Assembly: GCA_039024915.1 (NCBI GenBank)
Contig: JBCCPK010000005.1
Span: 310,001-374,000 of the forward strand
DNA: 64,000 nt
Reading direction: 5' to 3'
Source: Pseudomonadota bacterium
GTDB lineage: Bacteria; Pseudomonadota; Alphaproteobacteria; Rhizobiales; MH13
Numbering within the stretch: the first letter of the stretch is position 1; every line of letters begins with the position of its first letter. Both the position numbers and the translations under genes were made by a program. Below are positions 48,078 to 57,697 of this stretch, piece by piece. The notes below the pieces were generated by a model. The model was not told where the DNA came from, did no database searches, and saw only the letters and a program-made list of their open reading frames with translations.

Positions 48078-51000
48078 ATGGATGATGTGGCGCCCAGTCT
48101 CTTCACAATCGCTCCCAGCACGCCTTTTTTGCGCCAATTGGCCAAGAGTTGGCTGTCCGGCGATCTGTCACAGGACGGAGCGGACCCGCGCAGCGATCCG
48201 CTAACGCAGCTCGATACCATCTTTTACTTGCCCACGCGCCGGGCAGCCCGTGCGTTCGCCGAAACCCTTACGGCCGAAATGGGTGGAACTGCGCTGCTGC
48301 CACGTATTCGCACCCTTGCCGATATGGATGAAGATGAGCAGTTCACCGACCTCAGCGATGAGCCTCAACGCGATCCCATTACCGTCCCACAGGGCGCAAC
48401 CCCCCGCGCGATGTCGACGCTCCGCCGCAGGCTGCTCCTGACGCGCATGATCGATAAAGCTGGTGCAGCGCTCGCGGGCGCGATGCGCAACGCTTCGGTT
48501 GCCGACTACCCGGTTTTCCCTCAGTCAAGCGTCGAAAGCACCCATTTAGCTAGGGCATTGGCGGCCTTAATCGATCAGGTGGCGACCGAGGAAAGCGACT
48601 GGCAGAAACTGTTTGATCTTGTTCCGGAGGACCATGCTGCCTACTGGCAGGTCACCTCGACCTTGTTGACGGTGGTCACGCAGAACTGGCCGGCTCTGCT
48701 TGCCGAGGAGGGTGCTGTTGATGCCGCGACACACCGGCGCCTGATCCTCGATGCGCGAACACATCACCTCATTGGTCATCCACCAGACGCGCCGGTGATC
48801 GCAGCTGGTTCGACCGGGTCAATTCCGGCTACAGCCAGGTTTTTGGCGGCGATCGCGCGTGCGCCCGGAGGTGCCGTTGTGTTGCCCGGGCTAGACCTAT
48901 CTTTAAGCGACGAGCTGTTCCGACAATTGGCCGATGACGGACCGGCATGCGCCAGCCATCCACAGCATGGCCTCGCGCGGTTGCTCAAAACAATGCGCGC
49001 GCGCGCAGATGAAGTTGTGCAGCTCGGTCCAGCCCCAATGGCTCGGCGGGCAACCGTCTCGCATGCGCTGCTTCCTGCGTCGGCCACCCACACATGGTCA
49101 GACGATCGGCCATCCGCAGAACCGGCTGCCGCTGCGATCAATGGCGTCCAATTTATCGAAGCGCCCACTGAAGGGGTGGAAAGCCTTGCGATCGCGATGC
49201 AGATGAAGGCGAGCGTGACGCAGGGGCAAAGGGTTGCCCTGGTAACACCCGACCGGGATTTGGCCTTACGCGTTCAATACGATCTGCAGCGCTTCGGCAT
49301 GACAGCTGACGATTCCGCCGGAACTCCGCTTCGCGAAACCATGCCAAGCCGACTGATGCTGGCCGCAGCTGAGGCGCTCAGCAGCGGATTTGCAGCGGTT
49401 CCATTGCTGGCGTTGCTCAAGCATCCTTTGTGTTCGCTGGGGCAGGAACGGTCGCAAACCCGTGCTGATGCCCGCTTGCTGGAGCGCCTGGCGCTGCGCG
49501 GCCCGGCCCTGCCGCCCGGTTTGGATGCCATCCGGCAGGTGATCGCGCAGCGCGCCGCCGAACGATCGGAGGCACAGGATGACGGCAAACATCATATCCC
49601 ATCGCTTCGTAAGCGCACGGATCCGCAGGATGATAGACGAGCGCTGAACCTGTTGAAGCGTCTCGAGGAGGCGTTTGCGCCGCTCGCCACCTCTGTTGAA
49701 GCCGGCTCACCAATCAACATCGCTGTGTTTGGCAGGGCACTGTTTGCTTGCTGTGAGAGCCTGTGTGAAGGCCCTGACCCTGAAGCGCCTAACCCACTGT
49801 ACTATGGACCAGCGGGAGAAGCGCTCGCCGATCATCACCTGGCATTGGCTGAGACGGAAGACATCGCGCTCGCGCTTGATCCCTACGAGGCGAGCGCCGT
49901 CTTTGAAGCGTTGCTGGACGAGCGCACGGTGCGGCCACGTGGTATCGGAAGTGCCCTCGCGGTTATCTGGGGGCCGCTTGAGGCGCGTTTACAGCCGGTG
50001 GACCACATCATCCTCGGCGGTCTGAATGAGAACAATTGGCCGAGCCTTCCGCGTGCGAACCCGTTTGTCTCCCGTGCCATGATGGCAGGGATGGAGCTAG
50101 CGCTTCCCGAACGCCGCATCGGGCTGTCGGCCCACGATTTCGAGCAGGCGCTGGGAACGCCCGAAGTCACGTTAACCCGTGCCCTTAAGGTGGATGGAGC
50201 ACCGACCGTTGCATCACGCTGGCTTCAACGGTTGCTGGCGTACCTGCCAGAAGCTGCCAACGAGACATTGCGCGCCGAAGCAGCGCCGCTGCTGGAGATG
50301 GCAAGCCGATGGGACGACGCCGACGGTTTTCAGCCCGAGGAGCGCCCCGCACCGCGCCCCAATAAACCGCCGACGCGTCTGTCGATCACCGACGTTGAAA
50401 CACTGATCCGGGACCCGTACGCGATCTTTGCCAAACGCGTTTTGCGACTGGAATCTGCGCCAGGTCTTGCTGAGCCCCCAGGCGGTCGCGAACGCGGCGA
50501 AATTGTCCATGCTCTCCTGCAACGACTGGCCCACGATCTGGATCGTCTGCCCGTCAGTGCATGGCCGCAGGCTTACGAAAGGCACGCGCGCTCGCTGCTT
50601 GAGCAGGTTCAGGCGTTTCCAGCCATTGCAGCCTTTTGGCAGCGTCGCTTGGCCCTGATGGAGCGCGCTTATCTTGATCATGAAGAAACCGAACAGCCGG
50701 ACATTGCCCGCCGGTTTGCGGAGGTGTCAGGGCGAATGGAACTGGCGTTCGTGGGCCACGACTGTGTCCTGAGCGGTCGGGCCGACCGGATCGACCTGCA
50801 CCATGACGGCAGCGCGGTACTGACCGACTTCAAGACCGGTGATGCACCGAGCGAAAAGCAGGTTGATGCCGGGCTGGCGCCCCAATTGCCGCTGTCGGCA
50901 GCGATGCTTCAAGCCGGTGGTTTCGAGCAGCTGGCCTCACCGCCGGTCGCGGTTGGGCGCTACTTGCTTCTGGGCAAAGCCAAAGAGGCTCTGAAGCCGA

Positions 51001-51206
51001 GGGCGTTTGACGCGGACCGGCTGCGACCTGCTTACGCGCTGGAACAACTGGAGGCACTGTGGTCATCGTTCTTGCTGGGCGCGCCGTTCAGGCCCCTGGT
51101 TCGCCCGATGACCACGCGCTTTGAGGGCGACTATCATCACCTGTCCCGCGCCAAGGCCTGGCAAGTGTCGGTGGACGTTGAGATGGATGGGGCAGGGCGG
51201 CGATGA
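48078..51206 (+). CDS. addB: Double-strand break repair protein AddB
   Basis: AddB subunit of the alphaproteobacterial AddAB helicase-nuclease, 1042 residues. It starts MDDVAPSLFTIAPSTPFLRQLAKSWL and has FYLPTRRAARAFAETL, the inactivated helicase-like core with GLNENNWPSLPRANPFVSRAM, and a C-terminal nuclease with RADRIDLHHDGSAVLTDFKTGD, in which Asp and Lys of DFKTG are the PD-(D/E)XK residues. Only 22 bp separate it from murU, and its stop overlaps addA by 4 bp (ATGA). Confidence 0.94.
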   Translation: MDDVAPSLFTIAPSTPFLRQLAKSWLSGDLSQDGADPRSDPLTQLDTIFYLPTRRAARAFAETLTAEMGGTALLPRIRTLADMDEDEQFTDLSDEPQRDPITVPQGATPRAMSTLRRRLLLTRMIDKAGAALAGAMRNASVADYPVFPQSSVESTHLARALAALIDQVATEESDWQKLFDLVPEDHAAYWQVTSTLLTVVTQNWPALLAEEGAVDAATHRRLILDARTHHLIGHPPDAPVIAAGSTGSIPATARFLAAIARAPGGAVVLPGLDLSLSDELFRQLADDGPACASHPQHGLARLLKTMRARADEVVQLGPAPMARRATVSHALLPASATHTWSDDRPSAEPAAAAINGVQFIEAPTEGVESLAIAMQMKASVTQGQRVALVTPDRDLALRVQYDLQRFGMTADDSAGTPLRETMPSRLMLAAAEALSSGFAAVPLLALLKHPLCSLGQERSQTRADARLLERLALRGPALPPGLDAIRQVIAQRAAERSEAQDDGKHHIPSLRKRTDPQDDRRALNLLKRLEEAFAPLATSVEAGSPINIAVFGRALFACCESLCEGPDPEAPNPLYYGPAGEALADHHLALAETEDIALALDPYEASAVFEALLDERTVRPRGIGSALAVIWGPLEARLQPVDHIILGGLNENNWPSLPRANPFVSRAMMAGMELALPERRIGLSAHDFEQALGTPEVTLTRALKVDGAPTVASRWLQRLLAYLPEAANETLRAEAAPLLEMASRWDDADGFQPEERPAPRPNKPPTRLSITDVETLIRDPYAIFAKRVLRLESAPGLAEPPGGRERGEIVHALLQRLAHDLDRLPVSAWPQAYERHARSLLEQVQAFPAIAAFWQRRLALMERAYLDHEETEQPDIARRFAEVSGRMELAFVGHDCVLSGRADRIDLHHDGSAVLTDFKTGDAPSEKQVDAGLAPQLPLSAAMLQAGGFEQLASPPVAVGRYLLLGKAKEALKPRAFDADRLRPAYALEQLEALWSSFLLGAPFRPLVRPMTTRFEGDYHHLSRAKAWQVSVDVEMDGAGRR

Positions 51207-54200
51207 CCGACGTTGCAAACCACGAGCTCCCGCACGCCTCCCGCGACCCGAGCGCGCTTTACCAGGCTCGCGCATCGGACCCCCGTGCATCCGCCTGGGT
51301 GAGCGCAAACGCCGGTTCAGGCAAGACCACCGTTCTGACGACCCGCGTGCTGCGCCTGTTACTGGCGGGTAACGATCCATCCAACATCTTGTGCCTGACC
51401 TTCACAAAGGCCGCCGCTGCTGAAATGGCAAAGCGCGTGTTCGACGCACTGGCAGCCTGGACCCGGCTTGATGATAAGGCGCTGGCAGCCGAACTTGCCG
51501 CCTTGGACCCGTTACAAAAGAGGCTCTCGAACACCGATTTGCGGAGCGCACGCACGCTTTTCGCACGCGCTTTAGAAACGCCGGGCGGTTTGAAAATCCA
51601 GACGATCCACGCATTCTGTGAAAGTCTGCTGCACCAGTTTCCGCTTGAAGCTGATGTCTCAGCGTCTTTTACCGTTCTTGATGACCGCGACGCGGACGAG
51701 TTGAAAGCGCAGGCGCGCGACGCTGTGATTATGCGTGCGGCGCGCGGTACCGACCCCGCGCTGACCGCTGCGTTTGAAGCGGCTTTGGAAACCCGCGCCG
51801 AAACCACCCTTGAGGAGCAGCTCGACGCTGTTTTGGCCGAGCGTCACGCGCTCCTGCGAGCATTTGATGAGGCCAGTCTGCAGACCAAGGGCCAAAGGCT
51901 GGAGACAAAGGACCAAAGGCTAGAATTTCTGCTCAATGCCCATGGCGCACATGTGGCTCTATCAGACGCCGACATCGGAGGAATGCCGCTTGAAGCGCCG
52001 CTCAACGCCTCACCGCATTTGCCAGAAAACTACGTCGAAGCGCTCTTTGAGTTTGCGGAGGTCGGTGGAACAGATACCGATCGCAAAAACGCGGCTCACT
52101 TGCATGACGCGAGGCACTCACAGGGTGCTGCTGGCCGGCTATCGGCTTACCAGGCAGCCTTGTTCAAGAAGAACGGTGAGGCCCGCAAATTCGGCAAGTA
52201 TTTCGGTAAGGATTTGCAAGCACGCTTCCCCGACGTTCTTGAGCGGTTGGAGCGCGAGCAGCAGCGCGCGTCGGCTTTGTTTGCGCAGAAGGGGTATGCC
52301 GAGCTCATGACGCTTGCCCTGGAGGCATTAGCGGCTTTCGAAGCGCTCAAGGTACGCGCGGGCGCGCTGGATTTTGATGACCTGATTGCGCGAACGGTCG
52401 GTTTGTTGAAGCGTTCTGAAGCGCGCGACTGGGTGCGGTACAAGATGGACCAGCGTATCGACCACATATTGGTCGATGAAGCTCAAGATACCTCGCCCCA
52501 GCAATGGTCCATCATCAATGCGCTTGCTGACGAGTTTTTCGCGGGCGAAGGCGCTCGGCAGGGCATGCCGCCGACCTTCTTTGCCGTCGGCGATGAAAAA
52601 CAGTCCATCTTCTCGTTTCAGGGGGCGGACCCCCGGCATTTTGACGGGACGCGCCGCGCGCTTGAGCGCAAAGCTGCCGCGACGGGTGCAGCTTTTCACG
52701 ACCGGGTGCCGCTGCGCAGGTCCTACCGGTCGTCGCCCGATATTCTCGGAGCTGTCGATTGTGTTTTCGAACAGTCAGACGCCCGCGACGGGGTCGGCGG
52801 AGCTGATCAGCTTATCCATGAGGCCAACCGGCATGATCCCGGACTGGTGGAACTCTGGCCGGTTATTGTGGGTACCGACAGCGATGAGCCTGAGGACTGG
52901 ACGCAACCGCTCGACCTTCCCGATCCGCCCAACCAATTGCTTGCACACGCAATCGCGAGCCGCATCAAAGAGCAAATTTCGGCCGGTGCCGAGCCGTCTG
53001 ACGTCCTGATCCTGCTACGCCGTCGCGGCGATATGCTCGACACCCTCAACCGCGCTCTGAAACGTGTGGGCATCCCGGTTGCAGGTGCCGATCGTCTGAC
53101 CTTGACCGACCACATTGCCGTTGAAGATGTCATAGCGCTCATGCGCGCGGTACTCCTGCCTGAGGATGATCTGACGCTCGCGACGCTGCTGAAGAGCCCC
53201 TTGCTTGGGCTTGACGACAAGCATCTAGAAGCCTTGTGCGCCGAGCGAACCGGCTTCGTCATTGATGCGCTGAACGGACCCAGCGACGATCCAAATATCC
53301 GGGAGGCGGCCGAACGATTCGCGCGCTGGCGCGCGATGGCCGACCAGGCCACACCATTCGCTTTTCTCAGCCTTGTCCTGGGCCGAGACGGTGGTATGCG
53401 AGCCTTCATGCGGCGGCTCGGTGAAGACGCTCGCGACCCCCTCGAAGAGGTTCTTCGGTTGGCACGATCCCAAGAGGCGCGCGCAGGAACTGGGCTCGCC
53501 AGTCTTCAGTCCTTCACAGATGACCTCGCCCGGTCGGAGATCACCATCAAGCGAGACATGGAAGCCCAAGGACGCTCCGTGCGCATCATGACGGTGCATG
53601 GCTCGAAGGGGCTGGAGGCAAAGTGCGTGTATCTTGTTGATACGTGCACCTTGCCCAAGGCGCCGACTGGTGTTGTCAGGTTCGACGAGGAACCGGCATC
53701 GGCTGGCAACAACCGCAAGTCGCCCCCGATACTTGCGCTTAGCGGCGGTGCTGCGGGTTTGGCGTATGCAGACGACAAGGCCCGCCTATCGCTGCTGCAG
53801 ATGCAAGAGTACCGGCGTCTCCTTTACGTGGCCATGACCCGTGCTCGCGACCAACTGATCGTCACTGGGCACTTGAGCGGCAAGAAAGGAAACACGGAGC
53901 CGCCGCTCGAAAGTTGGTATGCGCTGGTGGACCGTGCTCTCGGCGAGGATGCGCGCGATGTCGGCCCGTTGATCGAGGGTAAGGACGGTTCGATCAGGTT
54001 ATGGCGCGCATCGCCCTGGCCGGCAGAGACGACAACCCTTGATGAAGCGCTGCGCTTGATACCCGTGGCGTCGGAAAAGTCCGCTGTCGCGCGTCTGCCC
54101 GACAAAAAAAAGATGGCGGCGCTGCGCGCGGAGATGGATGCGCCATTCCAACCCCTCAATCCAAGTGCGCCGCTGCGCCCGTCGTCTGCACGGCGCGACG

Positions 54201-54859
54201 CACAGACGGGTGCGGATGCGTGGCTGACGACCAATGAAGCCGACCGTCACATCACCACCATTTCGCGCGTCGAACCCGCGAGATGGGGCGATGCGCTGGC
54301 CTTCGGAACTCTTGTTCACAGTTTGCTGGAAAGCTCATCATTACCCACAAGAGGGCGTGCCCGATCCCTGGCAGAAACACTTTCAGGGGACCAAATCGAT
54401 GGGTCTGCGGCCCTAAGCGAGGCGCGGGTGGGTGAAGCGTTGGCTCAAGCCCTTGGTGTGCGTGCCATGCCGGATGCGTCCCAATTGTATCCGACCGGAA
54501 CCACCGCCGTTGCACGCAGCGAGGTTCCGTTGCGCGGGCAGCTTCGCGATGCCGAAGGCGCAATCCGCACGATTTCCGGATCTATCGATCGGCTGGTGAT
54601 TGTGCCCGATCGTGTCTTGGCTGTGGACTTTAAAACCAACGCAAACGTGCCTCCGGCGGATCAGCTTGGGGATGCGGCGCCTGATTACGTGGCTCAAATG
54701 GCCGTGTACGCCGCTCTGCTGTCTGGCCTCTATCCAGATAGATCGGTGCAATGCGGACTGCTTTGGACAGCAGCGCCGCGGATCGACTGGCTACCGAACC
54801 ATTTGCTGCGGTCAGCTTTTCAGGCACTCAAACTTCAGGCACCAAACACAGCTGCGTGA
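51203..54859 (+). CDS. addA: AddA helicase-nuclease subunit
   Basis: UvrD-like helicase with C-terminal nuclease, 1218 residues; AddAB resects double-strand ends for RecA. Walker A SANAGSGKTTVLTTRV is at residue about 34, then LTFTKAAAAEMAKRV, LVDEAQDTSPQQW, VGDEKQSIFSFQGADP, MTVHGSKGLEAKCVYL and LLYVAMTRARDQLIV cover the helicase motifs. The nuclease has LAVDFKTNANVP. Cotranscription with addB is certain from the 4-bp overlap. Thioredoxin follows after about 127 bp. Confidence 0.96.
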   Translation: MTDVANHELPHASRDPSALYQARASDPRASAWVSANAGSGKTTVLTTRVLRLLLAGNDPSNILCLTFTKAAAAEMAKRVFDALAAWTRLDDKALAAELAALDPLQKRLSNTDLRSARTLFARALETPGGLKIQTIHAFCESLLHQFPLEADVSASFTVLDDRDADELKAQARDAVIMRAARGTDPALTAAFEAALETRAETTLEEQLDAVLAERHALLRAFDEASLQTKGQRLETKDQRLEFLLNAHGAHVALSDADIGGMPLEAPLNASPHLPENYVEALFEFAEVGGTDTDRKNAAHLHDARHSQGAAGRLSAYQAALFKKNGEARKFGKYFGKDLQARFPDVLERLEREQQRASALFAQKGYAELMTLALEALAAFEALKVRAGALDFDDLIARTVGLLKRSEARDWVRYKMDQRIDHILVDEAQDTSPQQWSIINALADEFFAGEGARQGMPPTFFAVGDEKQSIFSFQGADPRHFDGTRRALERKAAATGAAFHDRVPLRRSYRSSPDILGAVDCVFEQSDARDGVGGADQLIHEANRHDPGLVELWPVIVGTDSDEPEDWTQPLDLPDPPNQLLAHAIASRIKEQISAGAEPSDVLILLRRRGDMLDTLNRALKRVGIPVAGADRLTLTDHIAVEDVIALMRAVLLPEDDLTLATLLKSPLLGLDDKHLEALCAERTGFVIDALNGPSDDPNIREAAERFARWRAMADQATPFAFLSLVLGRDGGMRAFMRRLGEDARDPLEEVLRLARSQEARAGTGLASLQSFTDDLARSEITIKRDMEAQGRSVRIMTVHGSKGLEAKCVYLVDTCTLPKAPTGVVRFDEEPASAGNNRKSPPILALSGGAAGLAYADDKARLSLLQMQEYRRLLYVAMTRARDQLIVTGHLSGKKGNTEPPLESWYALVDRALGEDARDVGPLIEGKDGSIRLWRASPWPAETTTLDEALRLIPVASEKSAVARLPDKKKMAALRAEMDAPFQPLNPSAPLRPSSARRDAQTGADAWLTTNEADRHITTISRVEPARWGDALAFGTLVHSLLESSSLPTRGRARSLAETLSGDQIDGSAALSEARVGEALAQALGVRAMPDASQLYPTGTTAVARSEVPLRGQLRDAEGAIRTISGSIDRLVIVPDRVLAVDFKTNANVPPADQLGDAAPDYVAQMAVYAALLSGLYPDRSVQCGLLWTAAPRIDWLPNHLLRSAFQALKLQAPNTAA

Positions 54860-54986
54860 GGGGGTGGGGAAAGCGCCCGACTTTGCTTGACGGCTCTCGC
54901 TGCCATTCCTACTTTCGCGTCAACTGACGAAACCCTGGCGCGCCCGTGCGTAGAAGCTTGTTGCGCGCCGTTCTTGGAGAACTGGC

Positions 54987-55307
54987 ATGGCCACCGTTAC
55001 CGTTACCGATGCAACCTTCGAAGCAGAAGTGCTGCAGTCCGACGTACCCGTTATTGTTGATTTCTGGGCCGAATGGTGCGGCCCCTGTAAGATGATCGCC
55101 CCGCATCTGGAGGCAATTGCCGAGGAGATGGGCGACAAGGTAAAGATTGCGAAAGTCGACGTCGACACCAATCAACAGACCGCTCAAGCACTTCGGATCA
55201 TGTCGATGCCAACGCTTGTCGCCTTCAAGGGTGGTCAACCTGTTGCTCAAAAGGTTGGGGCCGGATCGAAGACAGATCTTTCCAACTGGATTTCGAGCGC
55301 CGTTTAA
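54987..55307 (+). CDS. trxA: Thioredoxin
   Basis: Cytosolic disulfide reductase, 106 residues, with the WCGPCK active site (Cys31 and Cys34), Asp25-type buried acid in IVDFWAEW, and the cis-Pro loop MSMPTLVAFKGG. GGAG-like GAGAACTGGC lies before the ATG. It sits directly after addA, as in many alphaproteobacteria, and ends in a strong terminator. Confidence 0.97.
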   Translation: MATVTVTDATFEAEVLQSDVPVIVDFWAEWCGPCKMIAPHLEAIAEEMGDKVKIAKVDVDTNQQTAQALRIMSMPTLVAFKGGQPVAQKVGAGSKTDLSNWISSAV

Positions 55308-55336
55308 CGATTGAGGGCATTCAGCTTGAAGTTACG

Positions 55337-55366
55337 AACGCCGACACGCCCGTGTCGGCGTTTTTT
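55337..55366 (+). terminator. Rho-independent terminator of trxA
   Basis: ACGCCGACACG/CGTGTCGGCGT form an 11-bp perfect stem with a very short loop, followed by TTTTTT. It lies 30 bp after the trxA stop. Confidence 0.93.
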
Positions 55367-55408
55367 GTATGACACAAACCGCCTATTCCACCGAGCGCTG
55401 TCGTCGCG

Positions 55409-55476
55409 TAACGCACTGGAAATTCTGAGGAATCGGCTTTCGCATTGACCGTTACTAACGCTCTCCTAACGTAACG
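55409..55476. promoter_or_regulatory. TAACG repeat cluster before the TadG-like gene
   Basis: TAACG occurs at 55409, 55456, 55467 and 55472, with an inverted CGTTA at 55450 that makes CGTTA-C-TAACG an 11-bp palindrome. The cluster ends 100 bp before the gene. It may be an operator; no regulator can be named. Confidence 0.35.
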
Positions 55477-55575
55477 GACAATTCGTGATCCCAATCGATA
55501 AGATTTTATAAGTTTTCCGGTTCAGTGTGCCGAGCTGATTGTCCCCACGCGGGGCCACGCACAAGGCACCGAACC

Positions 55576-57624
55576 ATGACCGTTCTTCGTCGTCTCTACG
55601 AATCCACCACCGCACTTTCGAGCGCCGCCATTGGCGTGACACGGCGCGCTATCGACCGGATGGCTGGCGATCGCTCCGGCGCAGTTGCCGTGATCTTTGG
55701 TCTTGCGATGATCCCCATCGTCGGCCTTGCTGGCTCCGCTGTCGATTACACCCGCGTCAGCCAGGATCGATCAACCACACTCGCCGCAGCGGATTCTGCC
55801 GCTCTCGCGGCGGTGCGATCGCTGCGTTTGTCGGATGCACAGGTCAACCAAGTTGTCCGTGACTATCTCGATGCCAACTTGCCCACGGACCTGCGGGGTA
55901 TCCCTTTCACATTGACGATCAACGCAGACCGCTCCGGCGTACGGGTGGATGTCAACGGCGAGACGGATACGACCGTCTTGCCGATTATTGGCATTGATAA
56001 GCTGAATTGGGCCGTCACGTCCGAAGCGGTCAACAACTCGATCTTCACCGATATTGCGCTTGTTCTTGACGTTACGGGGTCGATGCGCCCGAACATTGGT
56101 GCGTTGCGAACAGCAGCAAATGACTTCGTCGATATCATCTTTGACGGTCGGAACCGCATCGACGATGCCCGCATTGCGTTGGTGCCCTACCGCTATACGG
56201 TCAACATCGGTAACGGCCCGACGCAGCTTAGCTGGATGGACACCGCCGGGAACGCGCGCCATCACGGCGAGAACTTTGAAGGCCGGACTTGGAACGCAGG
56301 CTGCAGGCCGCCGCCCCCTCCGCCGGGGCCGCCGCCACCCCCGCCGCCGCCGCCAGGCCCGCCGTCGCCACCACCACCTCCGCCGCCGCCGGGGCCACCG
56401 CCACCGCCACCCCCGCCGCCGTCACCACCACCTCCTCCTCCGCCACCGCCACCTCCGCCAAGTTCGGATTGGGGTTACATGGGTGCGCCGGTTGAAGGCG
56501 AGGTATTGACCGCGCAGCACGATGAAACGGTTGCATCGTCCAACGCGTCCGTCCTCGACATGGTGATCGACCGCTCGCAGATGGTTGGCGAGATCGTCGG
56601 TGAATTGATCGGTGTTGGACAGGCCCACGCTGTTGGTCGCTGGCCCTATGGTAATGGGCCGCGTCCGGGCGACCCCCGACCGGCTTGGGGTGATCCCGAA
56701 TGCAATGGGCAGACACCGAACCAGGTGAACCACTTCGATCTTTTCAACGCGATGGGCGAAGCATGGGAGGGGTGTGTTGAAGCACGGCCGGAACCATTCG
56801 ACACCCGCGACACGCCACCAGGCGCCAACCCCGATAGCCGCTGGGTGCCTTACCTGTGGCCGGATGAGCGCGATGATGCTGGCGGTCAGACAAACCCGCT
56901 TGCGCACTCGCGTAACGACTACCTGCAGACCAACTTGCCGAACTGGCTGAGCTGGCCAAACGCCAACGATCGCGAGGATGGTCGTCACCAGGCTTGGGTT
57001 TGGAAGTATCGCGACGAGGCGCTTGATTCCGACTATGGCTCGTTTATCGAACAGGGTCCAAACGCGGCCTGTCCCAACCCGATCGTCGCTCTGACCGGTG
57101 ACATAGGGCCACTCAATGCGGGCATTGCTGCCCTTGAGGCAAAGGGTGCCGCCGGAACCAATGCCGCGTTTGGGATGGCTTGGGGTTGGCGCGTTCTGTC
57201 ACCCGCAGTTCCGTTCACCCAGGGTCTTCCCTACGACCCCGACAACAGTCGCAAGATCATCATCTTGATGACCGATGGCATCAACGACGTTCAGCCTCAG
57301 GACAATGATTACAACGAGGCCGATTTTGGAGCGTATGGCTATCTGGGTCGAGGACGTCTGGGCGGCACGCGATTGGCAGCCATCAACCGGCTTGACAGCA
57401 AGTTGCGCGAAGTCTGCAACTCGGTGAAGGCCAATGGTCGTGAGATCATTGTGTACACGGTGATGTTCGATCCTGGTGGTGGCATTCCAGCCAGCCTGCG
57501 CAATCTCTACCGCAATTGCGCGACCGAGGCGGACATGTACTTCGAGCCAAGCGACGCCGACGCACTTGTTGAAAGCTTCAACGATATCGCTGCCGATATC
57601 CGACGTTTGCGCTTGACCCGATAA
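55576..57624 (+). CDS. TadG-like von Willebrand factor A protein with long polyproline tract
   Basis: Pilus-associated or surface protein of 682 residues. The N-terminus (RSGAVAVIFGLAMIPIVGLAGSAVDYTRVSQDRSTTLAAADSAALAAV, residues 35-80) is the TadE/TadG hydrophobic segment. A vWA domain follows with metal-site-like DVTGSM near residue 163, interrupted at residues 245-295 by 51 Pro, Gly and Ser residues, and resumes with IIILMTDGINDVQ and a final IAADIRRLRLTR. No tad operon surrounds it. Start at the ATG that begins MTVLRRLYES. Confidence 0.85.
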   Translation: MTVLRRLYESTTALSSAAIGVTRRAIDRMAGDRSGAVAVIFGLAMIPIVGLAGSAVDYTRVSQDRSTTLAAADSAALAAVRSLRLSDAQVNQVVRDYLDANLPTDLRGIPFTLTINADRSGVRVDVNGETDTTVLPIIGIDKLNWAVTSEAVNNSIFTDIALVLDVTGSMRPNIGALRTAANDFVDIIFDGRNRIDDARIALVPYRYTVNIGNGPTQLSWMDTAGNARHHGENFEGRTWNAGCRPPPPPPGPPPPPPPPPGPPSPPPPPPPPGPPPPPPPPPSPPPPPPPPPPPPSSDWGYMGAPVEGEVLTAQHDETVASSNASVLDMVIDRSQMVGEIVGELIGVGQAHAVGRWPYGNGPRPGDPRPAWGDPECNGQTPNQVNHFDLFNAMGEAWEGCVEARPEPFDTRDTPPGANPDSRWVPYLWPDERDDAGGQTNPLAHSRNDYLQTNLPNWLSWPNANDREDGRHQAWVWKYRDEALDSDYGSFIEQGPNAACPNPIVALTGDIGPLNAGIAALEAKGAAGTNAAFGMAWGWRVLSPAVPFTQGLPYDPDNSRKIIILMTDGINDVQPQDNDYNEADFGAYGYLGRGRLGGTRLAAINRLDSKLREVCNSVKANGREIIVYTVMFDPGGGIPASLRNLYRNCATEADMYFEPSDADALVESFNDIAADIRRLRLTR

Positions 57625-57644
57625 GAACGTGTCCATCTGACAGC

Positions 57645-57676
57645 AAAACCCGCCTCCCCAGCAGGAGGCGGGTTTT
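57645..57676. terminator. Bidirectional terminator between convergent genes
   Basis: AAAACCCGCCTCC/GGAGGCGGGTTTT form a 13-bp perfect stem with a 6-nt loop and T tracts on both strands. It serves the TadG-like gene on one side and the DUF6065 gene on the other. Confidence 0.93.
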
Positions 57677-57697
57677 CTCGTTGGGCGTTTGCAACCT

